A stretch of 64,000 nt of DNA from Streptomyces pyxinae (GTDB lineage Bacteria > Actinomycetota > Actinomycetes > Streptomycetales > Streptomycetaceae): positions 620,001 through 684,000 of the forward strand of contig NZ_JANUGQ010000001.1 of the NCBI RefSeq assembly GCF_024756275.1. The letters run 5' to 3'. The notes under the pieces were generated by a model. It did no database searches, had not been told where the DNA came from, and saw nothing but the letters and a program-made list of their open reading frames with translations. The translations under genes and the position numbers were made by a program. Below are positions 36,881 through 45,744 of the stretch, in pieces. The first letter of the stretch is position 1, and each line of letters opens with the position of its first letter.

Positions 36881-38134
36881 TCAGCCCCCGGAGCCACCCC
36901 CGGAACCGGCGGGCGCGGCACCGGCGGGCGGCGTGGCGGCCACCGAGGGCACCCGCCCGAGCGCGGTGACCAGCAGGGCACCCAGCGCCAGCGCGCCGCC
37001 CAGCCACAGCACCGACCGGGTGCCGAAGCCGTCCACGACCCGGCCGCCCGCGAAGGCGCCCAGCGCGATGGCCCCGTTGAACACGCCCACGAACAGGGAG
37101 GTCACGCCCTCCCGGGCCTGCGGGGCGGCCAGCGCCAGCCAGGTCTGGGTGCTCACCGACACACCGCCGTAGGCCAGGCCCCACACCACCAGCAGGATCG
37201 CGGCGCCCGCCACGGACAGCCCGAGCAGCGGGACCAGCAGCACCGAGGCGGCCAGCGCCGCGCTGAGGAGGAGCAGGGTCCCGCGCACCGACCGGCCCAC
37301 CCGGGCGCCGACCAGGAAGTTGCCCGCGATGCCGGCGATTCCGTACACCAGCAGCAGGGTGCCGATCATCGAGGCCCCGACCCCGGAGACGTCCTCCAGG
37401 ATCGGCCGGACATAGGTGTACGCGGCGAAGTGGCCGGTCACCAGCAGGGCCACCACCGCGAGTCCGGTGGCCACCCGGGCGTTGCCGAACAGCCGCATCA
37501 CCCCGCCCAGCGCGACCGCCTCCTCGGCGGGCAGCGGAGGCAGCAGTACGGCCATGGCGGCGGTGACCACCAGCGCAAGACCGGCCACGGCGAGGAACGC
37601 CTCGCGCCAGCCCGCCAGTTCACCGATGTACGCGCCGGCCGGCACACCGAGCACCGAGGCGATGGCGATACCGCTGAAGATCATGGAGGTCGCCGGTCCG
37701 GCGGACTTGGCCGGAACCAGCCGCATCCCCAGACCGCCCGCGAGCGACCAGACGCCGCCCATGCCGATGCCGATCAGCACCCGGGCCACCATCATGACCG
37801 CGAAGTTGGGCGACCAGGCGGCCAGCACATTGGCCGCCGCCAGCAGCACCATCAGGGAACAGAGCACCAGCCGCCGGTCGATCCGGCCCACCGCCGAGGT
37901 GACCAGCGGCGCGGAGAAGGCGCCGACCAGACCGGTGACGGTCAGCGTCAGTCCGGCGGTGCCCTCGCTCACCCGGAGCGAGCCGCTGATCGGTGTGAGC
38001 AGGCCCACCGGCAGCATCTCCGACGTGACCACGGTGAAGGTGCCGGCCGCCACGGCCACCACCGCGGGCCACCCGCTCCTCGCGGATCTCCCCGGCGCGG
38101 GCGCCTGTACGGACAGGTCGTCAACTTTTGCCAT
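36881..38134 (-). CDS. MFS exporter, DHA1-like, 12 helices
   Basis: 417 residues, predicted inner-membrane drug or metabolite:H+ antiporter. The first helix region reads FTVVTSEMLPVGLLTPI, typical of the AraJ/NepI/chloramphenicol-efflux branch. Loop 2-3 has the GRIDRR motif, and IGIGMGGVWSLAGGLGMRLVP matches motif C of antiporters. It is divergent from the LysR gene at 38269 with a 134-bp shared promoter region, the classic layout of a LysR-controlled exporter. It might export the NRPS product, but this is positional inference. Confidence 0.88.
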   Translation of the reverse strand: MAKVDDLSVQAPAPGRSARSGWPAVVAVAAGTFTVVTSEMLPVGLLTPISGSLRVSEGTAGLTLTVTGLVGAFSAPLVTSAVGRIDRRLVLCSLMVLLAAANVLAAWSPNFAVMMVARVLIGIGMGGVWSLAGGLGMRLVPAKSAGPATSMIFSGIAIASVLGVPAGAYIGELAGWREAFLAVAGLALVVTAAMAVLLPPLPAEEAVALGGVMRLFGNARVATGLAVVALLVTGHFAAYTYVRPILEDVSGVGASMIGTLLLVYGIAGIAGNFLVGARVGRSVRGTLLLLSAALAASVLLVPLLGLSVAGAAILLVVWGLAYGGVSVSTQTWLALAAPQAREGVTSLFVGVFNGAIALGAFAGGRVVDGFGTRSVLWLGGALALGALLVTALGRVPSVAATPPAGAAPAGSGGGSGG

Positions 38135-38268
38135 GGCTCAAGCCAACTCCGGGGCCCGGACGGGAACAAGCGCGAAGTTCTCATGCTTCCATGAGGTGAG
38201 CTAATCGAACGACGGCGTGACCGCGCGTACGGCCGGCGCGGGACCCGCCACTGGGGAGGGGCACCACC

Positions 38269-39297
38269 ATGGCAGTCACCGGCCCGGAGACCACCGGCAC
38301 CGCCGGCACCGTCCGCACCACCACCGGCACCACCGCCGGCACCACCGCCGGGATCACCCGCACCGCCGCCGGCACCCCCCGCACCACCGGCGGGGAGCAC
38401 ACACCGGCGGGCACCGTGGAGATCCGGGAGCTGGAGTGCTTCCTGGTCCTGGCGGAGGAACTGCACTTCGGGCGGACCGGACAGCGGCTGTACGTCTCCC
38501 AGGGCCGGGTGAGCCAGCTGATCCGCGCCCTGGAACAGCGCATCGGCGCCCGGCTGGTGGACCGTACCAGCCGACGGGTCCAACTGACCCCGCTCGGCGC
38601 GGACTTCCTCGGCGCCCTGCGCCCTGCCTACACCGCCCTGCGCGCCACCGTCGAGAACGCCCGCGCGGCGGCCCTCGGGGTCAGCGGCCCGCTGCGGATC
38701 GGCTTCCAGGGTGTGTTCGGCTACGGATTCATGGATGTGGTCGGGGAGTTCGAGGAGCGGTATCCCGAATGCGCCACCCGGATCACCGAGTTGCCGCTCT
38801 CCGATCCCTTCGGCCCGCTGCACCGGGACGAGGTGGACACCGCCGTGGTGCTGCTGCCGGTCGAGGAGCCGGCGCTGGTGCTCGGTCCGGTCTTCTCCCG
38901 CCAGCCGCAGTATCTGGCGGTCTCCCGCCGCCATCCGTTCGCCGGCCGGCCGGTGGTGGACGCCGAGGAGCTGGCCGGCTCACCGCTCGTCGGGGTGGCC
39001 GCCCCGGCGCCGGAGTACTGGCGCGAGGTCCAGGCCCCCACCCGTACCCCCTCCGGCGCCCCGGTCCCCCCGGGCCCCGCGGTCGGCACCCTCCAGGAGG
39101 GCCTGTCCCTGGTGGCCGCCAACCGGGGCGTGATGCTGCTCTGCCACCCGACCACCGAGTACCACCACCGCCGCGACGTCGCCTATGTCCCCGTCACCGG
39201 CCTCCCCGAGTCCGCCCTCGGCCTGGTCTGGCGCGCCGACCGCGAGAACGCCCGCGTCCGCGCCTTCGCCGAAGCGGTGGCCGGGGCACTGGACTAG
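38269..39297 (+). CDS. LysR-family transcriptional regulator
   Basis: 342 residues. Residues 1-47 are a Thr/Gly-rich low-complexity tail encoded by ACCACCGCCGGC repeats. The winged HTH (about 50-110) reads LECFLVLAEELHFGRTGQRL and VSQGRVSQLIRALEQRIG. A LysR substrate domain follows. Start ATG 38269 is behind GGGGAGGGG; a GTG at 38416 would give a protein of normal LysR length without the tail. Probably regulates the divergent exporter and itself. Confidence 0.87.
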   Translation: MAVTGPETTGTAGTVRTTTGTTAGTTAGITRTAAGTPRTTGGEHTPAGTVEIRELECFLVLAEELHFGRTGQRLYVSQGRVSQLIRALEQRIGARLVDRTSRRVQLTPLGADFLGALRPAYTALRATVENARAAALGVSGPLRIGFQGVFGYGFMDVVGEFEERYPECATRITELPLSDPFGPLHRDEVDTAVVLLPVEEPALVLGPVFSRQPQYLAVSRRHPFAGRPVVDAEELAGSPLVGVAAPAPEYWREVQAPTRTPSGAPVPPGPAVGTLQEGLSLVAANRGVMLLCHPTTEYHHRRDVAYVPVTGLPESALGLVWRADRENARVRAFAEAVAGALD

Positions 39298-39302
39298 TCC
39301 GG

Positions 39303-39866
39303 TCAGGACACCCTGCCGCAGGTCGCCCGGGTCCGGGCCCCGGCGCGGTTCCGGGCGGCCAGGTCGGCGTTGAGGGCGGTGGCGAAGGCGCACCAGAGGG
39401 CGTACGGCACCAGGGCCCGGGCCGCCGTCCGGTCGGAGCGCGCGGTACGCCGGATCAGCTGCACGTTGCTCAGGTCGAGCAGCAGGGTCCCGAGCAGCCC
39501 GGCCCGGATGCTGCGGCGCCCGAAGAAGAGGTGGTTCCAGGCGGTGTCGAGCGCCAGGTTCACCGCGAGCGCGGCACCCAGGGACCGCCGCTCGCCCGGC
39601 GGCCGGGCCCGGAGCAGCGCATGGCCGGCCGCCCAGGCGATGCTCGCGTACAGCGGCGTCCACACCAGCCCGAACACCGGGGGCGGCGGCTGCCATGGCG
39701 GCTTGTCCAGGGAGCGGTACCAGTCGCTGTCCGGGTCCACCGCCCGCGCCCCGGCGACCGCCGAAGCCGCCACCGCCACGGCACCGGCCGCGTACGTCCG
39801 GTACGCCTCGCGTGCCCGATGCGCCCCGGGGACGCCCGGCCGGCCGGCCCGCCTCCGTACCGCCAC
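39303..39866 (-). CDS. tspO: TspO/MBR family membrane protein
   Basis: 187 residues with five expected helices. The signature WYRSLDKPPWQPPPPVFGLVWTPLY (given in part as WYRSLDKPPWQPP) and the motif NLALDTAWNHLFF are diagnostic for TspO, a tetrapyrrole- and sterol-binding membrane protein linked to porphyrin handling and stress. The GTG start at 39866 follows GGAGGAGG. The N-terminal 25 residues are Arg-rich. Convergent with the LysR gene. Confidence 0.87.
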   Translation of the reverse strand: MAVRRRAGRPGVPGAHRAREAYRTYAAGAVAVAASAVAGARAVDPDSDWYRSLDKPPWQPPPPVFGLVWTPLYASIAWAAGHALLRARPPGERRSLGAALAVNLALDTAWNHLFFGRRSIRAGLLGTLLLDLSNVQLIRRTARSDRTAARALVPYALWCAFATALNADLAARNRAGARTRATCGRVS

Positions 39867-39969
39867 TCCGGCACCTCCTCCGTGCAGCCCTGCGGTACGG
39901 GTGCCCCGCCCGGCCCGGCTCAGGCCCCCGGCAGGGGTACCCGGGCGCCCGCGCCGCCGCCCGGGCTCC

Positions 39970-40485
39970 TCACCGCCGCCGGGGGCGCGGGATGAGCGTC
40001 CGTACGGGGCCGGGGGCCGGGGCGCGGGCGCCGGACGGGTGCTCCGTGCCGCGCCGGGGGCCGGCCTCGGCCGGGTACTCCCAGACCGCGTCCAGCCGCC
40101 TGCCGTCCGGGGCGGCCGAGAAGGTCAGCCGGTCGGCACTGCACAGCGCCAGCCGGAGCCCGGGGACCCCGGCTCCCCCGCCGCGCGGCCGCGACCGGGC
40201 GGCGCTCCCGGACCCCTGCGGCCCCTCCGGTCGGTCCGCGTTCTCCGCGTCCTCCGTGCCGTCCGTGCCGTCCGCGCCTTCGATGCGTACGCGTACCAGC
40301 TCCCGCTCGGCCCATACGGCCAGCCGCCAGCCGCCGCTGTTCCGCTCGGCCTCACCGACCAGCTCTCCGACCACCAGCCGCACACCCTCCAGGTCGGCGG
40401 CGGGGCAGTGCTCACTCACGTACTCCCCGGTCAGCGCCCGGGCATCGGCCGTCGAGGCATCCTCCGAGTGCAGGGTCAACATCAT
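39970..40485 (-). CDS. Degenerate HATPase (RsbW-like) protein
   Basis: 171 residues. The segment LEGVRLVVGELVGEAERNSGGWRLAVWAERELVRVRIEG (given once, as parts VVGELVGEAERNSGG and ELVRVRIEG) aligns with the N-box of anti-sigma-factor-type ATPases, where ELVTNAVRHG is usual. Here the Asn is replaced by Glu, and the G boxes are not obvious, so ATP binding is doubtful. The middle (75-110) is low complexity. The ATG at 40485 follows AGGAGG. Could be an inactive regulatory paralogue. Confidence 0.55.
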   Translation of the reverse strand: MMLTLHSEDASTADARALTGEYVSEHCPAADLEGVRLVVGELVGEAERNSGGWRLAVWAERELVRVRIEGADGTDGTEDAENADRPEGPQGSGSAARSRPRGGGAGVPGLRLALCSADRLTFSAAPDGRRLDAVWEYPAEAGPRRGTEHPSGARAPAPGPVRTLIPRPRRR

Positions 40486-40838
40486 GCAGTCGCCTCCTCA
40501 CGTCCGGGAGCGGCTACCCGCACCCGGGCCGGAGAAGGGAGCCACACCCGCGATTCACCCTCCCGGGGGACCGAACAGGGCCCACTGGACCACGGAGTCC
40601 AGCCGGGCCACGGAGTCCAGCCGGACCACGGGGACCGGGGCCTGGCCACGAGGTCACCGGGCCACCACCGATCCCACCGGCGCGACTGCCTCCCGAGCCC
40701 ACCGGCGCGGCAGGCCCCCGGGGCAGCGGCCGGCCCCCGGGGCGACGGAGTCCCCCCGGCAGCCACCCGGTCGCGGGAGACGACGCGACGTCGTGGGAAA
40801 CGACAAGACAACGATCCCGTGTCCGTCCGCGCCGCCAT
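40486..40838. other. Gap before pnp without a gene
   Basis: CCACGGAGTCCAGCCGG is repeated two to three times at 40585-40640. An ORF on the minus strand (40482-40838) has no RBS, no family signature and Arg/Pro-biased content, so I treat it as non-coding. Confidence 0.55.
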
Positions 40839-40866
40839 CTACGCGCGTAGGCGAAGGAGCGCTAGG
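40839..40866 (+). promoter_or_regulatory. CTACGCGCGTAG operator and pnp promoter
   Basis: The perfect 12-bp palindrome CTACGCGCGTAG (40839-40850) lies just upstream of a -10-like TAGGCT (40862-40867). The same 12 bp occur upstream of deoC (51672-51683). This suggests one repressor for nucleoside-catabolic genes. Confidence 0.65.
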
Positions 40867-40950
40867 CTCGGGTGCGTACTGCACTCTTCCGGGACGCCGC
40901 CCGGACCCCCGGCAGAGACGGCCGGGTGACCTTCGCGAGGCGAGAGACTC

Positions 40951-41754
40951 TTGAACGCTATTGCCGATCCCCACGCCGCCGCCGACGAGGCCGCCGCGCG
41001 CCTGCGCGAGCTGACCGGCGCCGAGACCCACGACGTCGCCCTGGTGATGGGCTCCGGCTGGGCTCCGGCCGCCGACGCGCTGGGGACGCCCGAGGCCGAG
41101 TTCCCGGTGACCGAGCTGCCCGGCTTCCCGCCGCCGGCCGTGGAGGGCCACGGGGGCAAGATCCGCTCGTACCGGATCGGTGAGAAGCGCGCGCTGGTCT
41201 TCCTGGGCCGTACCCACTTCTACGAGGGCCGGGGCGTCGCCGCCGTCGCCCACGGGGTGCGCACCGCCGTGGCGGCCGGCTGCAAGACCGTCGTCCTGAC
41301 CAACGGCTGCGGCGGGCTGCGCGAGGGCATGCGCCCCGGTCAGCCGGTGCTGATCAGCGACCACCTGAATCTGACGGCCGCCTCCCCGATCGTCGGCGCC
41401 AACTTCGTGGACCTCACCGACCTCTACTCGCCGCGGCTGCGGGCGCTCTGCAAGGAGGTGGACGCCACCCTGGAGGAGGGCGTCTACGTCCAGTTCCCCG
41501 GCCCGCACTACGAGACCCCGGCCGAGATCAACATGGTCCGGGTGCTCGGCGGCGACCTGGTCGGCATGTCCACCGTCCTGGAGGCCATCGCGGCCCGTGA
41601 GGCGGGTGCCGAGGTGCTCGGCATCTCCCTGGTCACCAACCTGGCGGCCGGCCTCTCGGGCGAGCCGCTCAACCACGAGGAGGTCCTCCAGGCCGGCCGT
41701 GACTCGGCGGCCCGGATGGGCGAGCTGCTCACCAAGGTGCTCAACCGCCTCTGA
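40951..41754 (+). CDS. Purine nucleoside phosphorylase
   Basis: Cleaves purine (deoxy)ribonucleosides with phosphate to base and (deoxy)ribose-1-phosphate. It has 267 residues, the trimeric (PNP-I) type, with the phosphate-binding [22 protein letters not shown] and [11 protein letters not shown] motifs and the base-site [15 protein letters not shown] / SLVTNLAAG. The TTG start at 40951 follows GGCGAGAG; a rare start codon, but the protein begins correctly there. Deoxyribose-1-phosphate made here can be isomerised by the following phosphohexomutase-family enzyme and split by DeoC (51697). Confidence 0.93.
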   Translation: MNAIADPHAAADEAAARLRELTGAETHDVALVMGSGWAPAADALGTPEAEFPVTELPGFPPPAVEGHGGKIRSYRIGEKRALVFLGRTHFYEGRGVAAVAHGVRTAVAAGCKTVVLTNGCGGLREGMRPGQPVLISDHLNLTAASPIVGANFVDLTDLYSPRLRALCKEVDATLEEGVYVQFPGPHYETPAEINMVRVLGGDLVGMSTVLEAIAAREAGAEVLGISLVTNLAAGLSGEPLNHEEVLQAGRDSAARMGELLTKVLNRL

Positions 41755-41983
41755 GCGGCCCCGCCCGCTCCCGTTCGCGCCCGGCCGCCGCAGGACCGGG
41801 CGCGTACGGAGGCCCGCACCCTCCCCCGGGCACGGAACCCGAGCACGGGACCCGGGTACGGAACCCGGGTACGGGACCCCGTACCGGATCCGTGCACGGA
41901 TGTCGCCCGTACGGGCTCGTACGGGGGAGTCCCCGCGTACGAGCCCCGTCCCACCCCCCATCTGACCTGAGAGGCACAACACC

Positions 41984-43645
41984 GTGGCGCAGGAGCTGAT
42001 CGCGCGGGCCCAGGCGTGGCTCGCCGAGGACCCGGACCCGGAGACCCGCGAGGAACTGGCCCGGCTGATCGAGTCGGCACAGGGCGCCGAGGGGACGGCC
42101 GAGCTGGCCGCCCGCTTCGCCGGCACGCTGCAGTTCGGCACCGCCGGGCTCCGTGGCGAGCTGGGCGCCGGGCCGATGCGGATGAACCGGTCCGTGGTGA
42201 TCCGGGCCGCCGCCGGGCTCGCCGGCTACCTCAGGGCCAAGGGCCAGGCCGGCGGACTGGTGGTCATTGGCTACGACGCCCGCTACAAGTCGGCCGACTT
42301 CGCCCGGGACACCGCCGCCGTGATGACCGGCGCCGGGCTGCGGGCCGCCGTGCTGCCCCGCCCGCTGCCGACGCCCGTACTGGCCTTCGCCATACGGCAT
42401 CTGGGCGCCGTCGCCGGTGTGGAGGTCACCGCCAGCCACAACCCGCCGCGCGACAACGGCTACAAGGTCTATCTGGGCGACGGCTCCCAGATCGTGCCGC
42501 CCGCCGACGGCGAGATCGCGGCCGAGATCGACGCGGTCGGCCCGCTGGCCGGGGTGGACCGCCCGGAGAGCGGCTGGGAGACCCTGGGCGACGAGGTGCT
42601 CCAGGCGTATCTGGAGCGCACCGACGCCGTGCTCGCCGCCGGTTCGCCGCGCACCGCGAAGGTGGTCTACACGGCCATGCACGGGGTCGGCAAGGACGTG
42701 GTGCTGGCCGCCTTCGAGCGGGCCGGCTTCCCCGCCCCGGTGCTGGTGGCCGAGCAGGCCGAGCCGGACCCGGCCTTCCCGACCGTGGCCTTCCCCAACC
42801 CGGAGGAGCCCGGCGCCATGGACCTGGCCTTCGCCACCGCGCGCGAGGCCCGGCCGGACATCGTGATCGCCAACGACCCGGACGCCGACCGCTGCGCCGT
42901 GGCCGTGCCCGACCCGGCGGCCGGGGGCGGCTGGCGGATGCTGCGCGGCGACGAGGTGGGCGCGCTGCTCGCCGCGCACCTGGTGCGCAAGGGCGCGACC
43001 GGGGTCTTCGCGGAGTCGATCGTCTCCTCCTCGCTCCTCGGCCGCATCGCGGAGGCGGCCGGGGCCGGGTACGAGGAGACCCTGACCGGCTTCAAGTGGA
43101 TCGCCCGGGTGGACGGTCTGCGGTACGGCTACGAGGAGGCGCTCGGCTACTGCGTCGACCCCGAGGGCGTACGCGACAAGGACGGCGTGACGGCCGCGCT
43201 GCTCGTCACGGAGCTGGCCTCGGAGCTGAAGGAGCAGGGCCGTACCCTCTCCGACCTGCTGGACGAGCTGGCCGTCACCCACGGCCTGCACGCCACCGAC
43301 CAGCTCTCGGTACGCGTCGAGGACCTGAGCGTCATCGCGGACGCCATGGCCCGGCTCCGCGAGCAGCCGCCGGCCGAGCTGGCCGGGCTGACCGTGGCGA
43401 GCGCCGAGGACCTGACCAAGGGCACGGCCGCGCTCCCGCCCACCGACGGCCTCCGCTACCACCTGGCGGGCGACTACCGGGCCCGGGTCATCGTCCGCCC
43501 CAGCGGCACCGAGCCCAAGCTCAAGTGCTATCTGGAGGTCGTCGTCCCGGTCGCCTCCCGGGACGGGCTGGCCGACGCCCGCGCCCGCGCCACCGGCGTC
43601 CTCACCGCCCTCAAGCGCGACCTGGCGGCAGCCGCCGGAATCTGA
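41984..43645 (+). CDS. Phosphohexomutase (phosphomannomutase/phosphoglucomutase family)
   Basis: 553 residues of the alpha-D-phosphohexomutase superfamily: phosphoserine loop TASHNPPRDNGYK (Ser151), metal loop NDPDADRCA, sugar loop GYEEALGYC and phosphate loop RPSGTEPKLK. The family interconverts sugar 1- and 6- (or 5-) phosphates. Placed directly after pnp, it may be a phosphopentomutase-like enzyme (PGM2 type), turning (deoxy)ribose-1-phosphate into the 5-phosphate that DeoC uses; annotation as phosphomannomutase is common. GTG start at 41984. The 229-bp gap from pnp has CCCGGGTACGGA repeats. Confidence 0.88.
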   Translation: MAQELIARAQAWLAEDPDPETREELARLIESAQGAEGTAELAARFAGTLQFGTAGLRGELGAGPMRMNRSVVIRAAAGLAGYLRAKGQAGGLVVIGYDARYKSADFARDTAAVMTGAGLRAAVLPRPLPTPVLAFAIRHLGAVAGVEVTASHNPPRDNGYKVYLGDGSQIVPPADGEIAAEIDAVGPLAGVDRPESGWETLGDEVLQAYLERTDAVLAAGSPRTAKVVYTAMHGVGKDVVLAAFERAGFPAPVLVAEQAEPDPAFPTVAFPNPEEPGAMDLAFATAREARPDIVIANDPDADRCAVAVPDPAAGGGWRMLRGDEVGALLAAHLVRKGATGVFAESIVSSSLLGRIAEAAGAGYEETLTGFKWIARVDGLRYGYEEALGYCVDPEGVRDKDGVTAALLVTELASELKEQGRTLSDLLDELAVTHGLHATDQLSVRVEDLSVIADAMARLREQPPAELAGLTVASAEDLTKGTAALPPTDGLRYHLAGDYRARVIVRPSGTEPKLKCYLEVVVPVASRDGLADARARATGVLTALKRDLAAAAGI

Positions 43646-43665
43646 CCCCGGGCAGCTCGCTTCTC

Positions 43666-43707
43666 GTACGGGCCCGTCAGGAGGACCTCCTCCCGGCGGG
43701 CCCGTAC
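43666..43707. terminator. Hairpin between convergent genes
   Basis: GTACGGGCCCG (43666-43676) pairs with CGGGCCCGTAC (43697-43707). The loop itself contains AGGAGGACCTCCT, which can extend the structure. It separates the phosphohexomutase gene from the minus-strand membrane genes. Confidence 0.7.
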
Positions 43708-43749
43708 CCGTACCGGGCCCGTACGGGTACCGGGCCGCTCCCGGCCGGT

Positions 43750-44034
43750 TCAGGCGGTCGCGGCGGCGGCCCGGTCCAGGCGGCGGAGGGCCAGGAGGCC
43801 GCCGGCGCCCGGGAGGAGGGCGAGCAGCCGGACGGGGAGCGAGGCGCGGTCATGGCGCCGGACGGCGGCGACGGCGACCAGGTAGGCACAGCCGTGCAGC
43901 GGGCCCAACAGGGTGGCCAGGGCCGGGAGATGGACGGTGCACAGGTTGGCCGGCAGCAGGGCGAGGGAGACCAGCTCGGTGGCCGCGGCGACGCGGAGCA
44001 GTGGCAGGGGTTCCCGGGGGTTCGCAGGTTCCAC
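43750..44034 (-). CDS. Small membrane protein, DUF3817-like
   Basis: 94 residues with about three hydrophobic helices. The pattern VAAATELVSLALLPANL, LGPLHGCAYLVAVAAV and LLALLPGAGGLLALRRLD matches the DUF3817 integral-membrane family as I remember it. GTG start at 44034, 2 nt after the stop of the upstream gene, so co-translated with it. Function unknown. Confidence 0.7.
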   Translation of the reverse strand: MEPANPREPLPLLRVAAATELVSLALLPANLCTVHLPALATLLGPLHGCAYLVAVAAVRRHDRASLPVRLLALLPGAGGLLALRRLDRAAAATA

Positions 44035-44036
44035 GG

Positions 44037-44831
44037 TCAGGCTCCGGTGGTCGAGCCGGGGCGGACGATCATCAGTACGGTGACGGCGGCCCAGAGCAGG
44101 TTGAAGACGCCGGTCAGCATGGCCAGCCGGCTCGCCGCCAGGCGGCCCGGGGCCTCGTCGGCGGCCGGGGTCGCGACGGGGCTCGCGGAGCCGAGGCTTC
44201 CAGGCCCGGGGTCGGCGCGGCCGGGGCTCCCGGGCCCGGGGCTCGCCGTCCGGCGGCGGTCCGGAGCCTCGGCGGAGCCCGGGGCCTCGTCGGCGGCCGC
44301 GGGGCCGGGGCTCCCGGGCCCGAGGCTCGCGCGGCCGGGGCTTCCAGGCCCGGGGTCGGCGGGCCCGGAGCTCGCGGGGCCGGGGCTCCCGGCGCTGGCG
44401 GCTCCCCCCGCGACGGCCCCCTCAGCTCCCCCGGCGACTGTGGCGGCCCCCTCACCACCCCCCGCGCCCGGCGCACCGGCGGCCTCCGCGCCCGGCGCAC
44501 CGGCGGTCGCCAGGGCCAGCGCCTGGGCGGGCAGGATGCGGAAGGCGAGCAGCGCGGCGGCGAGGGCGGTCAGCGCCATGGAGACGATCAGCCAGGTGTC
44601 CCCGAGCACCCCCATGCCGCTCGCCGTGGCCAGGCCGAGGAGCGGGACGGCGAGGCCGAGGTACGCGTAGACCCGGCAGATCCGGTGGAGCAGCCGCAGG
44701 GTGGTGGCGGAGGCGCCCGGGTCCTCCCCCGCCCGGCGGAGCGCGGCCGGGAACATGCTGGCCGCGACCGCGACCGGCCCGACCGCCAGGATCGCCGCCA
44801 CCACATGGAGCGAGAGCAGCAGCTTGTTCAC
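44037..44831 (-). CDS. DUF2269-like membrane protein with a long Ala/Gly/Pro insertion
   Basis: 264 residues. Three helices at the N-terminus (LLLSLHVVAAILAVGPVAVAASM and the next two) and one at the C-terminus (VFNLLWAAVTVLMIV) frame an insertion of about 130 residues rich in Gly, Pro, Ala and Ser. It is encoded by repeats of GGGCCCGGGGCTC-like DNA (44175-44510). Without the insertion it would be a typical small four-helix protein. GTG start 44831 overlaps the preceding stop (GTGA). Function unknown. Confidence 0.7.
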   Translation of the reverse strand: MNKLLLSLHVVAAILAVGPVAVAASMFPAALRRAGEDPGASATTLRLLHRICRVYAYLGLAVPLLGLATASGMGVLGDTWLIVSMALTALAAALLAFRILPAQALALATAGAPGAEAAGAPGAGGGEGAATVAGGAEGAVAGGAASAGSPGPASSGPADPGPGSPGRASLGPGSPGPAAADEAPGSAEAPDRRRTASPGPGSPGRADPGPGSLGSASPVATPAADEAPGRLAASRLAMLTGVFNLLWAAVTVLMIVRPGSTTGA

Positions 44832-45490
44832 AGCCGCGCCTCGGGACCGGCCGCGCGCCAGACGATGCCCCGGCGCTCATGGGCGAACAGCTCCTCGACG
44901 GCGTGGGCGATCCGGGGGCCGGACTCCCGCTCCAGCAGATGCAGGGCCAGGTCGAGCCCGGAGGTCACCCCGGCGCCGGTGACCAGGTCGCCGTCGTCCA
45001 CCACCCTGGCCCGTACGGAGTGGGCCCCGGCGGCCGGGAGATCGTCGGCGGACAGATGGTGGGTGGTGGCGTACCGGCCCTTCAGCAGCCCGGCGTACGC
45101 CAGGATCACCGAGCCGCCGCAGACCGTGGCGACCGTGGTGCCGGGGTCCGCCATCGCCGCCCCGAGCAGGGCCGACAGCTCCGTCTCCACGGCGCGGCGG
45201 AGCCGTACGGAGAGGTACTCCCCCGCCTCTTCACCCTCCTCGGGCTCACCGAGCCGGCCGGAGGCGCCGGGGACCAGCACCAGATCGGCGCGGGCCGGGT
45301 CGAGCGCGGCGGTGGCCCGCAGCGTCAGGGGCCCGGAACCGCTGGGCACCTCCCGGGGCCCCTCGGCGGAGACCAGCTCCACGGTCACCGCCCCGCCGGT
45401 GGCGGCGCCGCCCGCGTGGAAGACCTCGTAGGGGGCGACGACGTCGAGCGGGTCGAAGCCGTCGAAGAGGACGATCTGGATGTGCGGCAT
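44828..45490 (-). CDS. DJ-1/PfpI family protein
   Basis: 220 residues, class I glutamine amidotransferase-like fold. It has the N-terminal IQIVLFDGFDPLDVVAPYEVF, the LVLVPGA loop and the elbow cysteine in VATVCGGSVILA. No DNA-binding domain, unlike the divergent GlxA-type regulator at 45745. The family includes isonitrile hydratase, chaperones and deglycases. ATG 45490 follows GGAGGG; the longer frame is not used. First gene of a three-gene operon with the two membrane proteins (4-nt and 2-nt junctions). Confidence 0.87.
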   Translation of the reverse strand: MPHIQIVLFDGFDPLDVVAPYEVFHAGGAATGGAVTVELVSAEGPREVPSGSGPLTLRATAALDPARADLVLVPGASGRLGEPEEGEEAGEYLSVRLRRAVETELSALLGAAMADPGTTVATVCGGSVILAYAGLLKGRYATTHHLSADDLPAAGAHSVRARVVDDGDLVTGAGVTSGLDLALHLLERESGPRIAHAVEELFAHERRGIVWRAAGPEARL

Positions 45491-45744
45491 ACGGGTCCCT
45501 CCAGTGGCGTACGCGGGGCGTACGGGTGCTCGCGGATGCGGTGCGGCGGACGTACGGACCCCGGGGCGGCGGGAACCGAGGGGCCGGTCCGGGGACGACG
45601 GTAGGCGCCGGACGGCCGCCCGCCCAGTGGCAGGATCGCCAGCTTTCAACGGGATAGTGACAGGCGGGCGACGCACCGCGATGCCGGGCGTTCCGGCCGC
45701 TCAGGCGGGTTGGCGAGCGGTCGGCGGCCGGATACGTTCTGGCC

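Noticed and set aside
40482..40838. 118-codon minus-strand ORF before pnp
   Set aside because: No RBS, no conserved motif, biased composition; it shares its end with the HATPase gene start region.
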